54,567 nucleotides of DNA, from assembly GCA_002843155.1 (NCBI GenBank), contig PGZD01000009.1, positions 1-54,567 on the forward strand, given 5' to 3'. The translations under genes and the position numbers were made by a program. The DNA is from Gammaproteobacteria bacterium HGW-Gammaproteobacteria-3 (GTDB lineage: Bacteria > Pseudomonadota > Gammaproteobacteria > Methylococcales > Methylomonadaceae). Every line of letters starts with the position of its first letter. Positions within the stretch are counted from its first letter, which is position 1. This document shows positions 8,160-16,544 of this stretch, piece after piece. The notes below the pieces were generated by a model, which searched no databases, was not told where the DNA came from, and worked only from the letters and a program-made list of their open reading frames with translations.

Positions 8160-9162
8160 TTTTTGTACCCGCCGTTATTGCGACATCGATAGTGCGGTTT
8201 AGGGTAGATTCGATCACAGGGCTATGCGTCAAAAGCGACAACACCAGCCCCGCCACATTGATGCCTAAAGCCTGATAAAGGCCGACATAAGAAGTCGTCA
8301 AGCGGGGATTGATTTCCAGGATTACCGCGCCTTCCGCCGTTTCAATAAAGTCGATGCCGACATAACCCCACAAGGCAGGCAATGCTACCGCAACCTGATC
8401 GATCAATTTTTGATAGCGGCGGGAGTCGGCCGATACATTGACTTTGCAGGCCAATAACTTGAACTGCCGATGCCTGATTTCAACGACCTGATCATTGACA
8501 CTCAACAGCCAGCCCTGGCCCTGCCTGAACAAACAGCTCAAACTTTTGGCCGCGCCTTCGATAAAAGGCTGCATAATATAACACTCAGGCGCGGTCGAAT
8601 CCTGCAACAGGCGAACACTATCATTCGCTTCATCGACCAGGAAAGTTTGCGTGCAACCCGCGCCGTCTATCGGCTTCAGCACCCACTTGGCGGTTTTTTC
8701 AAACACGACATCCGCCAATGATTCAGTCGGAACGGCAGCAATGCCGCAAGCTGCCAGATGCCGACAGGTTTTGAGCTTGTTCGCGGTCAGCTCTACTACG
8801 GCCGACGGCGAAGACAACACCGGCTTGCCGTACTGTTCAAGCCTTCGCGTCAAGTCGAACAGGCTGTCATTCATTTCCGGGGCGATGGGCCATACCGCAT
8901 CGCAGTCGGCGATAGCTTGCTCCAGCACGGCGTAAACAGCATCCGCGCGCCCGACCGGAACACGACTGACGCGCCCGTCCAAAACGCCGATCGAGCCAAG
9001 CAGGCGGACATCGAGCAATAACACCGGTTCAATGCCGTCCAGCTCCGCCAAATCCCGCAGCAAGGCTTTGAGCATCAGCAAGGCTTCGGTAATCAGCGCG
9101 TCCGGCAAATCCTCCTGCGCCAGACCGCCGCCGGTAACGTATTCAAAAATGAGTATTTTCAT
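8146..9162 (-). CDS. ATP-grasp ligase, MfnD-like
   Basis: 338 aa. ATP-grasp landmarks are visible: KWVLKPIDGAGCTQTFLV (nucleotide lid), YIMQPFIEG (adenine site) and GIDFIETAEGAVILEINPR (Mg-binding E and N). The family includes MfnD, which ligates glutamate to tyramine in methanofuran synthesis, and the ATP-grasp protein found in bacterial H4MPT/methylofuran gene clusters. Here it probably forms a glutamyl bond on the tyrosine or tyramine part of methylofuran. It overlaps the MfnF-like gene and follows tusA by 57 bases. The exact substrate cannot be read from sequence. Confidence 0.8.
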   Translation of the reverse strand: MKILIFEYVTGGGLAQEDLPDALITEALLMLKALLRDLAELDGIEPVLLLDVRLLGSIGVLDGRVSRVPVGRADAVYAVLEQAIADCDAVWPIAPEMNDSLFDLTRRLEQYGKPVLSSPSAVVELTANKLKTCRHLAACGIAAVPTESLADVVFEKTAKWVLKPIDGAGCTQTFLVDEANDSVRLLQDSTAPECYIMQPFIEGAAKSLSCLFRQGQGWLLSVNDQVVEIRHRQFKLLACKVNVSADSRRYQKLIDQVAVALPALWGYVGIDFIETAEGAVILEINPRLTTSYVGLYQALGINVAGLVLSLLTHSPVIESTLNRTIDVAITAGTKNASL

Positions 9163-9219
9163 TGAGTGGGATGGCGGATTAAATCTGAGAATCCCTGAAG
9201 GAAATCAAGTATTGGTTTC

Positions 9220-9471
9220 TCAATGCTTTCTGATATAAAAAATCCGGCAATCCGAATCTTTGATATATTCTATGATGGTGTGCCCCGCCTGCTCGGAATA
9301 GACGCCAAAATCCAGATGCGCGGCAGGATCAGTGACCATTACTTTAACGATATGGCCGCTCATTACCTCATTCAGGGCTTTTTTCAAGCGCAATAAAGGC
9401 AAAGGGCACAACAAGCCTCTGGCATCGACTTCAAAATCAAATTCAATCATTGATCCGGTTTCAGTTTTCAT
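9220..9471 (-). CDS. tusA: TusA-like sulfurtransferase
   Basis: 83 aa. The signature is DARGLLCPLPLLRLKKAL, with the CPxP motif whose Cys carries persulfide sulfur; this family passes sulfur to tRNA thiolation or to molybdopterin and related cofactors. An ATG at residue 8 (9450) is an alternative start that fits the family length equally well. It leads the minus-strand operon into the MfnD-like gene 57 bases on. Formylmethanofuran dehydrogenase-type enzymes use molybdopterin, so a cofactor link is conceivable but is inference. A miniature transposon lies just upstream, between this gene and cysG. Confidence 0.85.
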   Translation of the reverse strand: MKTETGSMIEFDFEVDARGLLCPLPLLRLKKALNEVMSGHIVKVMVTDPAAHLDFGVYSEQAGHTIIEYIKDSDCRIFYIRKH

Positions 9472-9494
9472 CGTCGTTCAAACAGTATATTTTC

Positions 9495-9626
9495 GTAATT
9501 ATTCAGTGAAATTTATAACTATTCAGTGTTTAATACTGATGCAGCTACATGTTTATTTTTGTAGGGTGGAAAGCTAAGCGCATCCAGCCTACTGTGTGCT
9601 TCCTGTTCAGCAGACTGAATAATTAC
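9495..9626. mobile_element. Miniature inverted-repeat element, copy 1 (IS66-type ends)
   Basis: 132 bp bounded by perfect 12-bp inverted repeats, GTAATTATTCAG (9495-9506) and CTGAATAATTAC (9615-9626). It is flanked by a perfect 8-bp direct repeat ATATTTTC (9487-9494 and 9627-9634), a target-site duplication. No transposase is encoded. Ends starting GTAA with 8-bp duplications match the IS66 family rule, so mobilisation by an IS66-type transposase is likely. An extra internal end copy (TAACTATTCAG, 9516-9526) follows the left end. Sits in the tusA/cysG divergent promoter region. Confidence 0.8.
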
Positions 9627-9696
9627 ATATTTTCTAAAATATCGGCCTCCTGCTTATAATACCATCCTTGATAGAATACGCACATGCCCGCCCCTT

Positions 9697-11100
9697 ATGG
9701 AATATTTCCCGCTGTTTGTAAAATTAAAAGACCAGCCCTGCCTGATTGTCGGCGCTGGCGCCATCGCCGCTCGTAAAATCGACTTGTTAGCCCGTACCGG
9801 TGCAAAAATCACGGTCATCGCGGATAAAATCAGCGTCGGCGTCCGGGCAATGAAACCTGGCTTCGGATTGACCCTTGTGGAAAAACGCTTTGAAGCGGCC
9901 GACCTTTCAGGATTTGCGTTAGTCGTATCGGCCACCGACGACAGCGAAACCAATCATTTAGTCGCCCAATGCGCCCATGCACAAAAAATTCCGGTCAATG
10001 TGGTCGATACTCCGCATTTGTGCAGTTTTATCTTTCCGGCCATCATCGACCGCTCGCCCTTGATTGTCGCCGTATCGTCCGGCGGCGCCGCACCGGTATT
10101 GGCCAGACTGCTGCGCGCCAAAATCGAAACCTTGATCCCCGCCGGCTATGGACGTTTAGCGCGGCTGTCGGAAAAATTCAGGCCGCAAGTCAAACAGCGC
10201 ATCAAAGACTCCAATCAACGGCGTATTTTCTGGGAAAACGTATTCCAGGGCAGCATTGCCGAGCGGATGTTTTCGGGCAAGGACAGCGAAGCCGAACAGC
10301 AGCTCAGCCGAGCACTGAATCAGCACGACGGCTCACCTTGCCCTGGGGAAGTTTATTTGATCGGCGCCGGTCCCGGCGACCCGGATTTATTGACTTTTAA
10401 AGCGCTACGCCTGATGCAGCAAGCCGATGTAGTGGTCTATGACCGGCTGGTGACCCCCGCCATCCTCGATCTGGCGCGCCGCGACAGTGAAAAAATCTAT
10501 GTCGGCAAGCAACGCAGCGAACATACCCTGCCCCAGCAGGAAATTAATCACCTGCTTGCCGATCTGGCCAAACAAGGCAAGCGGGTAGCCCGGCTCAAAG
10601 GCGGTGATCCTTTTATTTTCGGTCGCGGCGGCGAGGAAATCGAAACCCTGATGGAACAGGGCATTCAATTTCAGGTTGTGCCGGGCATTACCGCCGCATC
10701 CGGCTGCGCGACTTATTCGGGGATCCCCTTGACTCACCGGGATCACTCGCAGTCCTGCACTTTTGTGACCGGCCATTTAAAAGACAACCGCATCAATCTG
10801 AACTGGCAACAGCTCGCCCAGCCCAATCAAACGCTGGTCATATACATGGGATTGATCGGATTACCGTATATTTGCCGGGCACTGATCGCCCACGGCGCGC
10901 CTGAAGACCTCCCCGCCGCTTTGGTTCAGCAGGGGACGACCGAACATCAGCGCGTATTCACCGGCACCTTGACCTCCTTGCCGGAAATTGCCGCCCACGA
11001 GTCGATTACCCCGCCGACTTTGATTATTATCGGTACCGTGGTCAAACTGCATGACAAGTTGAAATGGTTCACCCATAATCAGGCTGCTACATCGTTATAA
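9697..11100 (+). CDS. cysG: Siroheme synthase (trifunctional)
   Basis: 467 aa, full length. CysG makes siroheme, the prosthetic group of sulfite and nitrite reductases. The N-terminal precorrin-2 dehydrogenase/ferrochelatase domain has the Rossmann motif [11 protein letters not shown] and later VVSATDD; a linker follows; the C-terminal uroporphyrinogen-III methyltransferase domain (from about residue 225) has [43 protein letters not shown] and [23 protein letters not shown] (motif split over this stretch). It methylates uroporphyrinogen III with SAM, oxidises with NAD and inserts iron. It is followed after 19 bases by a WD40 lipoprotein gene that may share its transcript. Confidence 0.96.
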   Translation: MEYFPLFVKLKDQPCLIVGAGAIAARKIDLLARTGAKITVIADKISVGVRAMKPGFGLTLVEKRFEAADLSGFALVVSATDDSETNHLVAQCAHAQKIPVNVVDTPHLCSFIFPAIIDRSPLIVAVSSGGAAPVLARLLRAKIETLIPAGYGRLARLSEKFRPQVKQRIKDSNQRRIFWENVFQGSIAERMFSGKDSEAEQQLSRALNQHDGSPCPGEVYLIGAGPGDPDLLTFKALRLMQQADVVVYDRLVTPAILDLARRDSEKIYVGKQRSEHTLPQQEINHLLADLAKQGKRVARLKGGDPFIFGRGGEEIETLMEQGIQFQVVPGITAASGCATYSGIPLTHRDHSQSCTFVTGHLKDNRINLNWQQLAQPNQTLVIYMGLIGLPYICRALIAHGAPEDLPAALVQQGTTEHQRVFTGTLTSLPEIAAHESITPPTLIIIGTVVKLHDKLKWFTHNQAATSL

Positions 11101-11119
11101 CTGTTAGAGACCAAAGCCC

Positions 11120-12070
11120 ATGAAACCCAAGGCATTGCTCACCCTTTTTTGCGCCGCCCTGCTCATCGCCGCCTGCGAGCGCACGCCCAAAGCCGAAAAA
11201 ACGGTGCTCATGGCGCCCGACGGCGTTTTTGCCGCCGCGCTTACCGAACAATACGCGCTGATTGCCACAGCCTCGGGACCGGCCCAACTATGGCAATTAA
11301 ACCCCAAATCGCTACTGCACAACTGGCAACACACCGACGCCAACAACGGTATCGTCAAAGTCGCGTTGTCCGCCGATGAACACTACGCCATCACCGCCGA
11401 GAAGGATTCACTGGCCTGGTGGCGTATCGCCGATGGCGCCTTGCTGAAAGTTTGGAGCTTTCCGGACATCGGCGCCATCAGCCTGTCTGCCGACGGCCGG
11501 TTCGCACTGATCGGACTCAAAGACAAAGCCATCTATTTCGCCTTGCCGTATGGCCGCACACAGTATGCTTTTGCGCATGACAATCCGGTATTGGCGACAG
11601 CTTTATCCCGAAACGGCGATTATGCACTGACAGGCTCTGAAGACAACACCGCCAAATTATGGGATTTGAAGAACGGAACGCTCCAATATATCTGGCCGCA
11701 CCCCAATCAAGTCACGACCGTGGCACTGAGTGCTGATGGTGCATACGCAATGACTAATGCCGCTCTCAGTCAGACGCACTTATGGAAAACAGCCACCGGC
11801 AAGGTTCATCAGGACGTTGGCCCGAAGCTGTTGACCCTGTCGGCCGCACAATTTTCCGACAACGGCAATTATTTGGTGACCGGGCGCATCTCTCAACGTA
11901 TCGATTTATGGAATGTCAAAACCGGCAAACTTTTGAAATACTGGCGTCCGCAAAAGCAGGAAATCTGGCGCCCATCGGCGGCGAGCATCGTTGCCTTGGC
12001 CTTTACAGACAATGACAAGAAAATAACCAGCATGGCAACAAACGGATTTCTACAGCGCTGGAGAAGATAA
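11120..12070 (+). CDS. WD40-repeat lipoprotein
   Basis: 316 aa. The signal peptide ends in a lipobox (LIAAC, Cys at residue 19), so the protein is lipid-anchored and probably periplasmic. The mature part holds about six or seven WD40/beta-propeller-type repeats of the form ALSADGxYAxT...LW(D/N)xxTG, for example SRNGDYALTGSEDNTAKLWD. This would fold as a single propeller used for protein binding; no catalytic motif is seen. Partner unknown. Placed 19 bases after cysG on the same strand. Confidence 0.85.
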   Translation: MKPKALLTLFCAALLIAACERTPKAEKTVLMAPDGVFAAALTEQYALIATASGPAQLWQLNPKSLLHNWQHTDANNGIVKVALSADEHYAITAEKDSLAWWRIADGALLKVWSFPDIGAISLSADGRFALIGLKDKAIYFALPYGRTQYAFAHDNPVLATALSRNGDYALTGSEDNTAKLWDLKNGTLQYIWPHPNQVTTVALSADGAYAMTNAALSQTHLWKTATGKVHQDVGPKLLTLSAAQFSDNGNYLVTGRISQRIDLWNVKTGKLLKYWRPQKQEIWRPSAASIVALAFTDNDKKITSMATNGFLQRWRR

Positions 12071-12131
12071 CATTATTCAGTTATCATTCAGCGGCAGTTG
12101 AAATAATTAAACCCTGCATTGTTTTAATTTG

Positions 12132-12304
12132 GTAACTATTCAGCCTATCATCCTGATTGAGCGATGCATTTGTCTGTAGGGTAAGCGTAAGCGCATCCAC
12201 CAAAGCTGCTCTGCGTGGCTACAGCCTAAAGGTGAATGCGGCTTAAGCTTATCCCTACACTGTTGCCTTTCAAAAAGCTCTCGCGGGATGGACTGAATAG
12301 TTAC
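12132..12304. mobile_element. Miniature inverted-repeat element, copy 2 (IS66-type ends)
   Basis: 173 bp bounded by perfect 12-bp inverted repeats GTAACTATTCAG (12132-12143) and CTGAATAGTTAC (12293-12304). Flanks TTAATTTG and TTGCTTTG agree at 6 of 8 bases, a decayed 8-bp target duplication. The interior shares GTAGGGT...AAGCGCATCCA with copy 1 and contains its own inner inverted repeat (GTAGGGTAAGC against GCTTATCCCTAC). No coding capacity. It fills most of the 370-base gap between the WD40 gene and the cytochrome gene. Confidence 0.78.
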
Positions 12305-12440
12305 TTGCTTTGTAACTCTAAATAAATTGATTGAATTTTTACGTTAAACCCTTTATCATTCCCGGGTTTAACTTTTTAATTGAACTGCGCCAATAACTCG
12401 AATGTTCAGCAGTTCTTTTTCTTCACCAGGAGAGGTCAAC

Positions 12441-12770
12441 ATGAAAAAATCATTAATCGCAGCAGCAGGCTTTGCTTTTATCGCTTTGAGCGGCCAGGCA
12501 ATGGCCGACGCCGATCTGGGCAAAAAAATCTATGATCGCGCTTTCGGTCGCGGTTGCGGCGCTTGTCACGACATTTCTTCCAACCCGCAATTACGCGAGT
12601 TGATCAAAAGCGGCGCCTTGGATCGTGAAAAATTCGGCACCGTGTTAAAAGAAGGCAAAAACGGTATGCCCAAAGCAACCGGTCAAATCATGAGTCTGGG
12701 CCCTGTCAAAAAAGCAGGCGTGACAGAAGAACAAGCTATCGACGCAGTTTACGAATACCTGAGCAAATAA
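12441..12770 (+). CDS. Small periplasmic c-type cytochrome
   Basis: 109 aa from the ATG at 12441, chosen because AGGAGAGG precedes it by 7 bases and it opens a clean signal peptide (cleavage after AMA). An earlier in-frame start at 12402 would add a leader without sense. The mature protein is about 87 residues with one heme site, CGACH (residues 39-43), and a likely distal Met in NGMPKATG. It should be a class I monoheme electron carrier in the periplasm. The partner is not shown by its neighbours; in methanotrophs such carriers can serve methanol, formate or respiratory routes. Confidence 0.88.
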   Translation: MKKSLIAAAGFAFIALSGQAMADADLGKKIYDRAFGRGCGACHDISSNPQLRELIKSGALDREKFGTVLKEGKNGMPKATGQIMSLGPVKKAGVTEEQAIDAVYEYLSK

Positions 12771-12798
12771 GCTTAAAAGCCGTTAAAACGCCCCACAA

Positions 12799-12834
12799 AA
12801 AAAGCCGCATCGAAACTGATGCGGCTTTTTTTTC
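12799..12834 (+). terminator. Terminator after cytochrome c gene
   Basis: AAAAGCCGCATC pairs with GATGCGGCTTTT around a 5-base loop (GAAAC-like) and is followed by a T-run, 30 bases after the cytochrome stop. A strong intrinsic terminator. Confidence 0.9.
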
Positions 12835-13064
12835 CTGCCTGTCTGCGCCGCGAACACGACAAGGCACCGCCCCCAACGCTTGGTTTTTGAAAGATTTTTC
12901 GGTTTATGAACTATCCCAGCACCGAACCGACATTGATCCTCACTGAAACCCTCACGCAATTGCTGCTCTTGGTGTTGCTCAAATCAAAAAACCGCATCGA
13001 ATAACAATCGTTGCCGTAATCGGGCACGGTGCCGTGTCAGATACGGTTGGTGCAGTGCATTGAC

Positions 13065-13470
13065 TCAGCGCAGTTTCATGCCGGGTGCAATACCTAAGGG
13101 CAGAAAATCCAGCCTTGCCAGGGCTGGCGCGATCACCAGCACACCCCGTTCTTCAAAGCTGATCAGAAAACGGTCGAACAAGGCGTCCAGATTGGCGCTG
13201 AGCAGAAAGCCGTTAAACACATCCAGCCGTTCGGCGTCCGTCGCACATTCGGCCCAGGGTTTGGCGTGGCTGGCGCGCAGCACCTCGGGCAGGCCATACG
13301 CAGGCGCCGCCCCAGTAATCGAGCATGACGCTGCGGAAGGCCTACTGGCCGACACGCTGGCGCACCAGCCGCTCCACCTCGGTATTTTTCAGTTCATCTG
13401 GTAGTTGCGCCAGCTCCTGCTGCAAGATCGCCTGATAATCCTGTGCCACTTGATCGGGCAAGGCATGGGC
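13065..13470 (-). pseudogene. HNH endonuclease remnant (stop plus frameshift)
   Basis: Two reading frames together spell an HNH restriction-type endonuclease. The upstream part ends EVERLVRQRVGQ at a TAG (13342-13344). The same frame continues past the stop as AFRSVMLDYWGG, the expected next segment. The sequence then shifts frame into GLPEVLRASHAKPW, followed by ERLDVFNGFLLSANLDALFD and FLISFEERGVLVI. The SHAKPW His and the NGFLLSANLD Asn are the HNH metal and catalytic landmarks. The C-terminus also stops early, after GMKLR. The gene is therefore broken by a stop, a small deletion and a truncation. It belonged to a restriction or defence gene set; the fragment just upstream points the same way. 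Confidence 0.72.
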
Positions 13471-13752
13471 CAGTTCAGCTTCGTGCGTGGAGTCGGCGGC
13501 CCAGTCCTTGCGGTCCTTGTCGGTGTAGCGGAAACGTTGTTCAAGCAGTTGACGCCTTCCGGCGTCCATCTGCGCGGTGTGCTCTTGCGCCTCAAAATCG
13601 AAGAGGGGATGGTTTTGCCAATAGCGTCCTTCGTCATATTGCCGTTCCACTTCATCCCTGATACCCGGTGCAGCGATGCGGGAAAAGCTTCGTGAAAACG
13701 CGCTGTATGCGCGGATGAGCCGATCGCAAAAATCAAATACGCCGTTATTCAT
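13471..13752 (-). pseudogene. Helicase remnant (DISARM DrmA-like pieces)
   Basis: From the ATG at 13752, MNNGVFDFCDRLIRAYSAFS and then SFSRIAAPGIRDEVERQYDEGRYW resemble the N-terminal end of large SNF2/DEAD-type helicases of defence islands, as I recall from DrmA-like proteins. The text then jumps to NHPLFDFEAQEHTAQMDAG...EQRFRYTDKDRKDW, which belongs far downstream in such helicases, and fuses to the HNH remnant. Helicases of this class are usually over 1,000 residues; about 94 codons remain. This indicates large in-frame internal deletions. The family match is from memory and moderate. Confidence 0.5.
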
Positions 13753-13913
13753 TGATTTTGTCCTTCCCGTGGAGGTCGTAGCCGAATGGTACGGCATTCT
13801 TGACGCCATGCAGCGAGAGGTGCTTCAGCCAAAGCCGGTATCCATGGACTGCCATTAAACTCGATATTTTGCGGAGCTATGCTTTCGAGCGGTCATGTTT
13901 GTGGTTTTTTTGA

Positions 13914-14215
13914 CCCAGCACCTGAATTATTTAGCACATAAGGTGGATGCGCTTAGGAATGGGCATGAAATAACTTGCGCAACTGACGCCAGGATTTTTG
14001 CCCAGCACCTAAATTGGCTATGATTCAAAATCATAGCCAATAACCTTTGGAATTTAGGTGCTGGGTTCAAAGCGTGCAAACTTAGCGATAGTGAACTATG
14101 TAACTGTTTGCGCAAAGCGCCGCTCTTGGCTCACGCCCCTTACCTACATCCCTGTAGGCAACGCAGAAGACGGACAAAAAGACAAGTCAGTTGCGCAAGT
14201 TATAAAATGCACGTT
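13914..14215. repeat. Palindromic repeat cluster (CCCAGCACCT family, copy A)
   Basis: The core at 14001-14065 reads CCCAGCACCTAAATTGGCTA ... ATTTAGGTGCTGGG, an interrupted palindrome. A partial end CCCAGCACCTGAATTA lies at 13914-13929. The flanking unit TCAGTTGCGCAAGTTAT occurs twice: inverted at about 13962-13986 and direct at about 14187-14206, the latter after CGGACAAAAA. The same core and flank recur at 48357-48470. No protein is encoded. The structure suggests a non-autonomous mobile or REP-like element that landed beside the decayed defence genes. Confidence 0.75.
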
Positions 14216-14283
14216 TCTTATCTTTTCACCCTACAAAAAATACACGTATAGCGGCATCAGGATTAAACACCGAAAGTTATTCC

Positions 14284-14889
14284 CTAAGGCTTACCCAAAA
14301 AACCCTGGCGCATGGCCTTGTAAGGCAAGCGCTTGCGATTTTTAAACCAGACACCCACGATTGCCGCCAGCATCAAGCTGCACGAGGCGAGGGTGAAATA
14401 AATCAAATCTTTTAATTGGGATATTTCCTTGAGCACCTGCTCACTGGGTAAATCGGCTTTTACTTCGACTGGACCCGAATAATTGCGCAAAACTTTCACA
14501 TCGTTTTTAAGCTCCTCGATAGTCCCCAGAGAATAAGCGATGCTGCCCGATTTAACGCTTTGCTCCAGTGTGCGCAGTTTACTTTCAATCGAACCGCTGA
14601 CCAGGCCGACCACTTGCGCCTTTAAAACATCAATTTCCGCCGATAGCACCGGATTGGTCTTGGCTTTGTAGGCTGTTTCGAACGCGATGCTTTTATAAGC
14701 TGTATCACGCGCGTTGTGTGACGGCAGCAAAAAAAAACCCATCAAAAAAACCACCGCCATTAAACAAATAACGGCATAGATGAGATATTTATTGACCTTG
14801 ACCAAGTCCCGGTGTAGCGGCATTACTTCAAAAATGACCGGACTGCGCCGCTGCACATCATCAGAATGGGTGTCTCGCATTTCGCTCAT
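14284..14889 (-). CDS. Two-pass membrane protein with coiled-coil periplasmic domain
   Basis: 201 aa from the ATG at 14889 (MSEMRD), preferred over one 23 codons upstream because that extension is Arg/Ser-rich with no homology feel and GAGGGG precedes the later ATG. Transmembrane segments lie at about residues 36-56 (LIYAVICLMAVVFLMGFFLL) and 160-180 (IYFTLASCSLMLAAIVGVWF). The roughly 100 residues between them are helical with heptad-like Leu/Val spacing and should be periplasmic. The C-terminal tail is basic and cytoplasmic. The layout recalls small sensor or chemoreceptor-like modules, but no signalling domain follows. Not recognised. Confidence 0.7.
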   Translation of the reverse strand: MSEMRDTHSDDVQRRSPVIFEVMPLHRDLVKVNKYLIYAVICLMAVVFLMGFFLLPSHNARDTAYKSIAFETAYKAKTNPVLSAEIDVLKAQVVGLVSGSIESKLRTLEQSVKSGSIAYSLGTIEELKNDVKVLRNYSGPVEVKADLPSEQVLKEISQLKDLIYFTLASCSLMLAAIVGVWFKNRKRLPYKAMRQGFLGKP

Positions 14890-15189
14890 TACCTGGTTTC
14901 CCCTCGATTCGGAGCTGTTACGCCGACAGCACCTCGACCGAAAAATTTTTATTCTCACGCAACAAAAACCGAATTAGGCTTACATTTGTTATTGCGTGGA
15001 TTATACAAGTTTAATCGAAATTGTCCTGCATTTTATCGAAACGACAACTATTCCGACACACGGCGCACTTGCAAGGTATTCACTTAAAAGCACATAAAAC
15101 GTCTGATAAAACTGACTTTTCTTTTTTCTATAACAGGATTTCAGGCCAGTTATTGGTGCTCGGCAGAGAATGCTTGCTTCAGCCGAATT

Positions 15190-16401
15190 TCAATGTTGTT
15201 TTTTTGCCGCGATGCGCATTCTTAACGCATTGAGCTTGATAAAGCCTTCGGCGTCTTTTTGATTGTAGGCGCCCGCATCATCTTCAAAAGTTGCAATCGC
15301 CTCATCAAAAAGACTGTCGGTATCGGATGCGCGCCCGACCACGACAACATTGCCTTTATATAATTTGACACGCACTTTGCCGTTGACATGTAGCTGTGAA
15401 GCATCGATCATGGTTTGCAGCATATTCCGCTCAGGACTCCACCAATAGCCGTTATAAATCAAACTAGCGTAGCGCGGCATCAGCTCATCTTTTAAATGCG
15501 CGACCTCCCGGTCCAGGGTCAGCGACTCGATGGCGCGATGCGCTTTCAGCATCACGGTACCGGCCGGTGTTTCATAACAGCCACGGGATTTCATGCCGAC
15601 ATAACGGTTTTCAACAATATCCAGACGCCCGACACCGTTGGCGCCAGCCGTTTTATTTAAAGTTTCCAGAACTTGCGCCGGCGTGTGCTCCGCGCCATCG
15701 ATGGCGACAATATCGCCTTTCCGATAAGTCAGATCAAGATATGTCGGCTGGTCGGGTGCCGCTTCCGGGGCGACAGTCCAGCGCCACATGGCTTCTTCCG
15801 GTTCCGCCCAAGGGTCTTCGAGAATGCCGCCTTCATAAGAAATATGCAGCGAATTGGCATCCATCGAATAAGGCGACGCCTTGCCCCGTTTCATCTCGAC
15901 CGGAATACCGTGCTGCTCGGCATAAGCAATAAGTTTTTCACGCGAATTCAGGTCCCATTCTCGCCAAGGTGCGATAATATGAATGTCCGGGCGCAAGGCG
16001 TAAGCGCCCAGCTCGAAACGCACTTGGTCATTGCCTTTGCCGGTGGCGCCGTGAGAAATGGCATTAGCTCCGGTGTCATTGGCGATTTCGATTAACCGTT
16101 TGGCAATCAGCGGTCGCGCAATCGAGGTTCCCAGCAAATACTCGCCTTCGTAAATAGTATTGGCGCGGAACATCGGAAACACATAATCACGGGCGAATTC
16201 TTCCCGCAGATCGTCGATATAGATTTCCTTGATACCCATGGCTCGCGCTTTTTCCCGCGCCGGCTCCACTTCCCCGCCCTGGCCGATATCGGCCGTGAAA
16301 GTAACCACTTCGCAAGCATAAACATCCTGTAACCATTTGAGAATAACGGAAGTATCCAACCCGCCTGAATAAGCCAACACCACTTTATTTATATCCGACA
16401 T
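15190..16401 (-). CDS. argG: Argininosuccinate synthase
   Basis: 403 aa. Catalyses ATP-dependent joining of citrulline and aspartate in arginine synthesis. The N-terminal PP-loop AYSGGLDTS (about residues 10-18), [22 protein letters not shown] and the citrulline-site [17 protein letters not shown] are all present, and the length is normal for the type I enzyme. Transcribed alone; it follows prfC on the same strand after about 140 bases with no other gene between. Confidence 0.97.
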   Translation of the reverse strand: MSDINKVVLAYSGGLDTSVILKWLQDVYACEVVTFTADIGQGGEVEPAREKARAMGIKEIYIDDLREEFARDYVFPMFRANTIYEGEYLLGTSIARPLIAKRLIEIANDTGANAISHGATGKGNDQVRFELGAYALRPDIHIIAPWREWDLNSREKLIAYAEQHGIPVEMKRGKASPYSMDANSLHISYEGGILEDPWAEPEEAMWRWTVAPEAAPDQPTYLDLTYRKGDIVAIDGAEHTPAQVLETLNKTAGANGVGRLDIVENRYVGMKSRGCYETPAGTVMLKAHRAIESLTLDREVAHLKDELMPRYASLIYNGYWWSPERNMLQTMIDASQLHVNGKVRVKLYKGNVVVVGRASDTDSLFDEAIATFEDDAGAYNQKDAEGFIKLNALRMRIAAKKQH

Positions 16402-16544
16402 AAGACCTTAAATAGCTTGAGTTAAAATTGGACTGATTATACCGGAAAATATCGCTCCATGGGGTTTGCCGTTTGCTTCAAATAGGGCAAACATTTGGGA
16501 CGGGGTTAGTTCCGCAAAAAAGCCTTCAGACGCACTGTATTGCT

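Noticed and set aside
12840-13060. Search for a gene between the cytochrome terminator and the HNH remnant
   Set aside because: No frame with coding character was found; it is probably more decayed sequence.
13060-13404. Plus-strand frame of 114 codons over the HNH remnant
   Set aside because: The minus strand spells HNH motifs across this stretch; the plus-strand frame has none.
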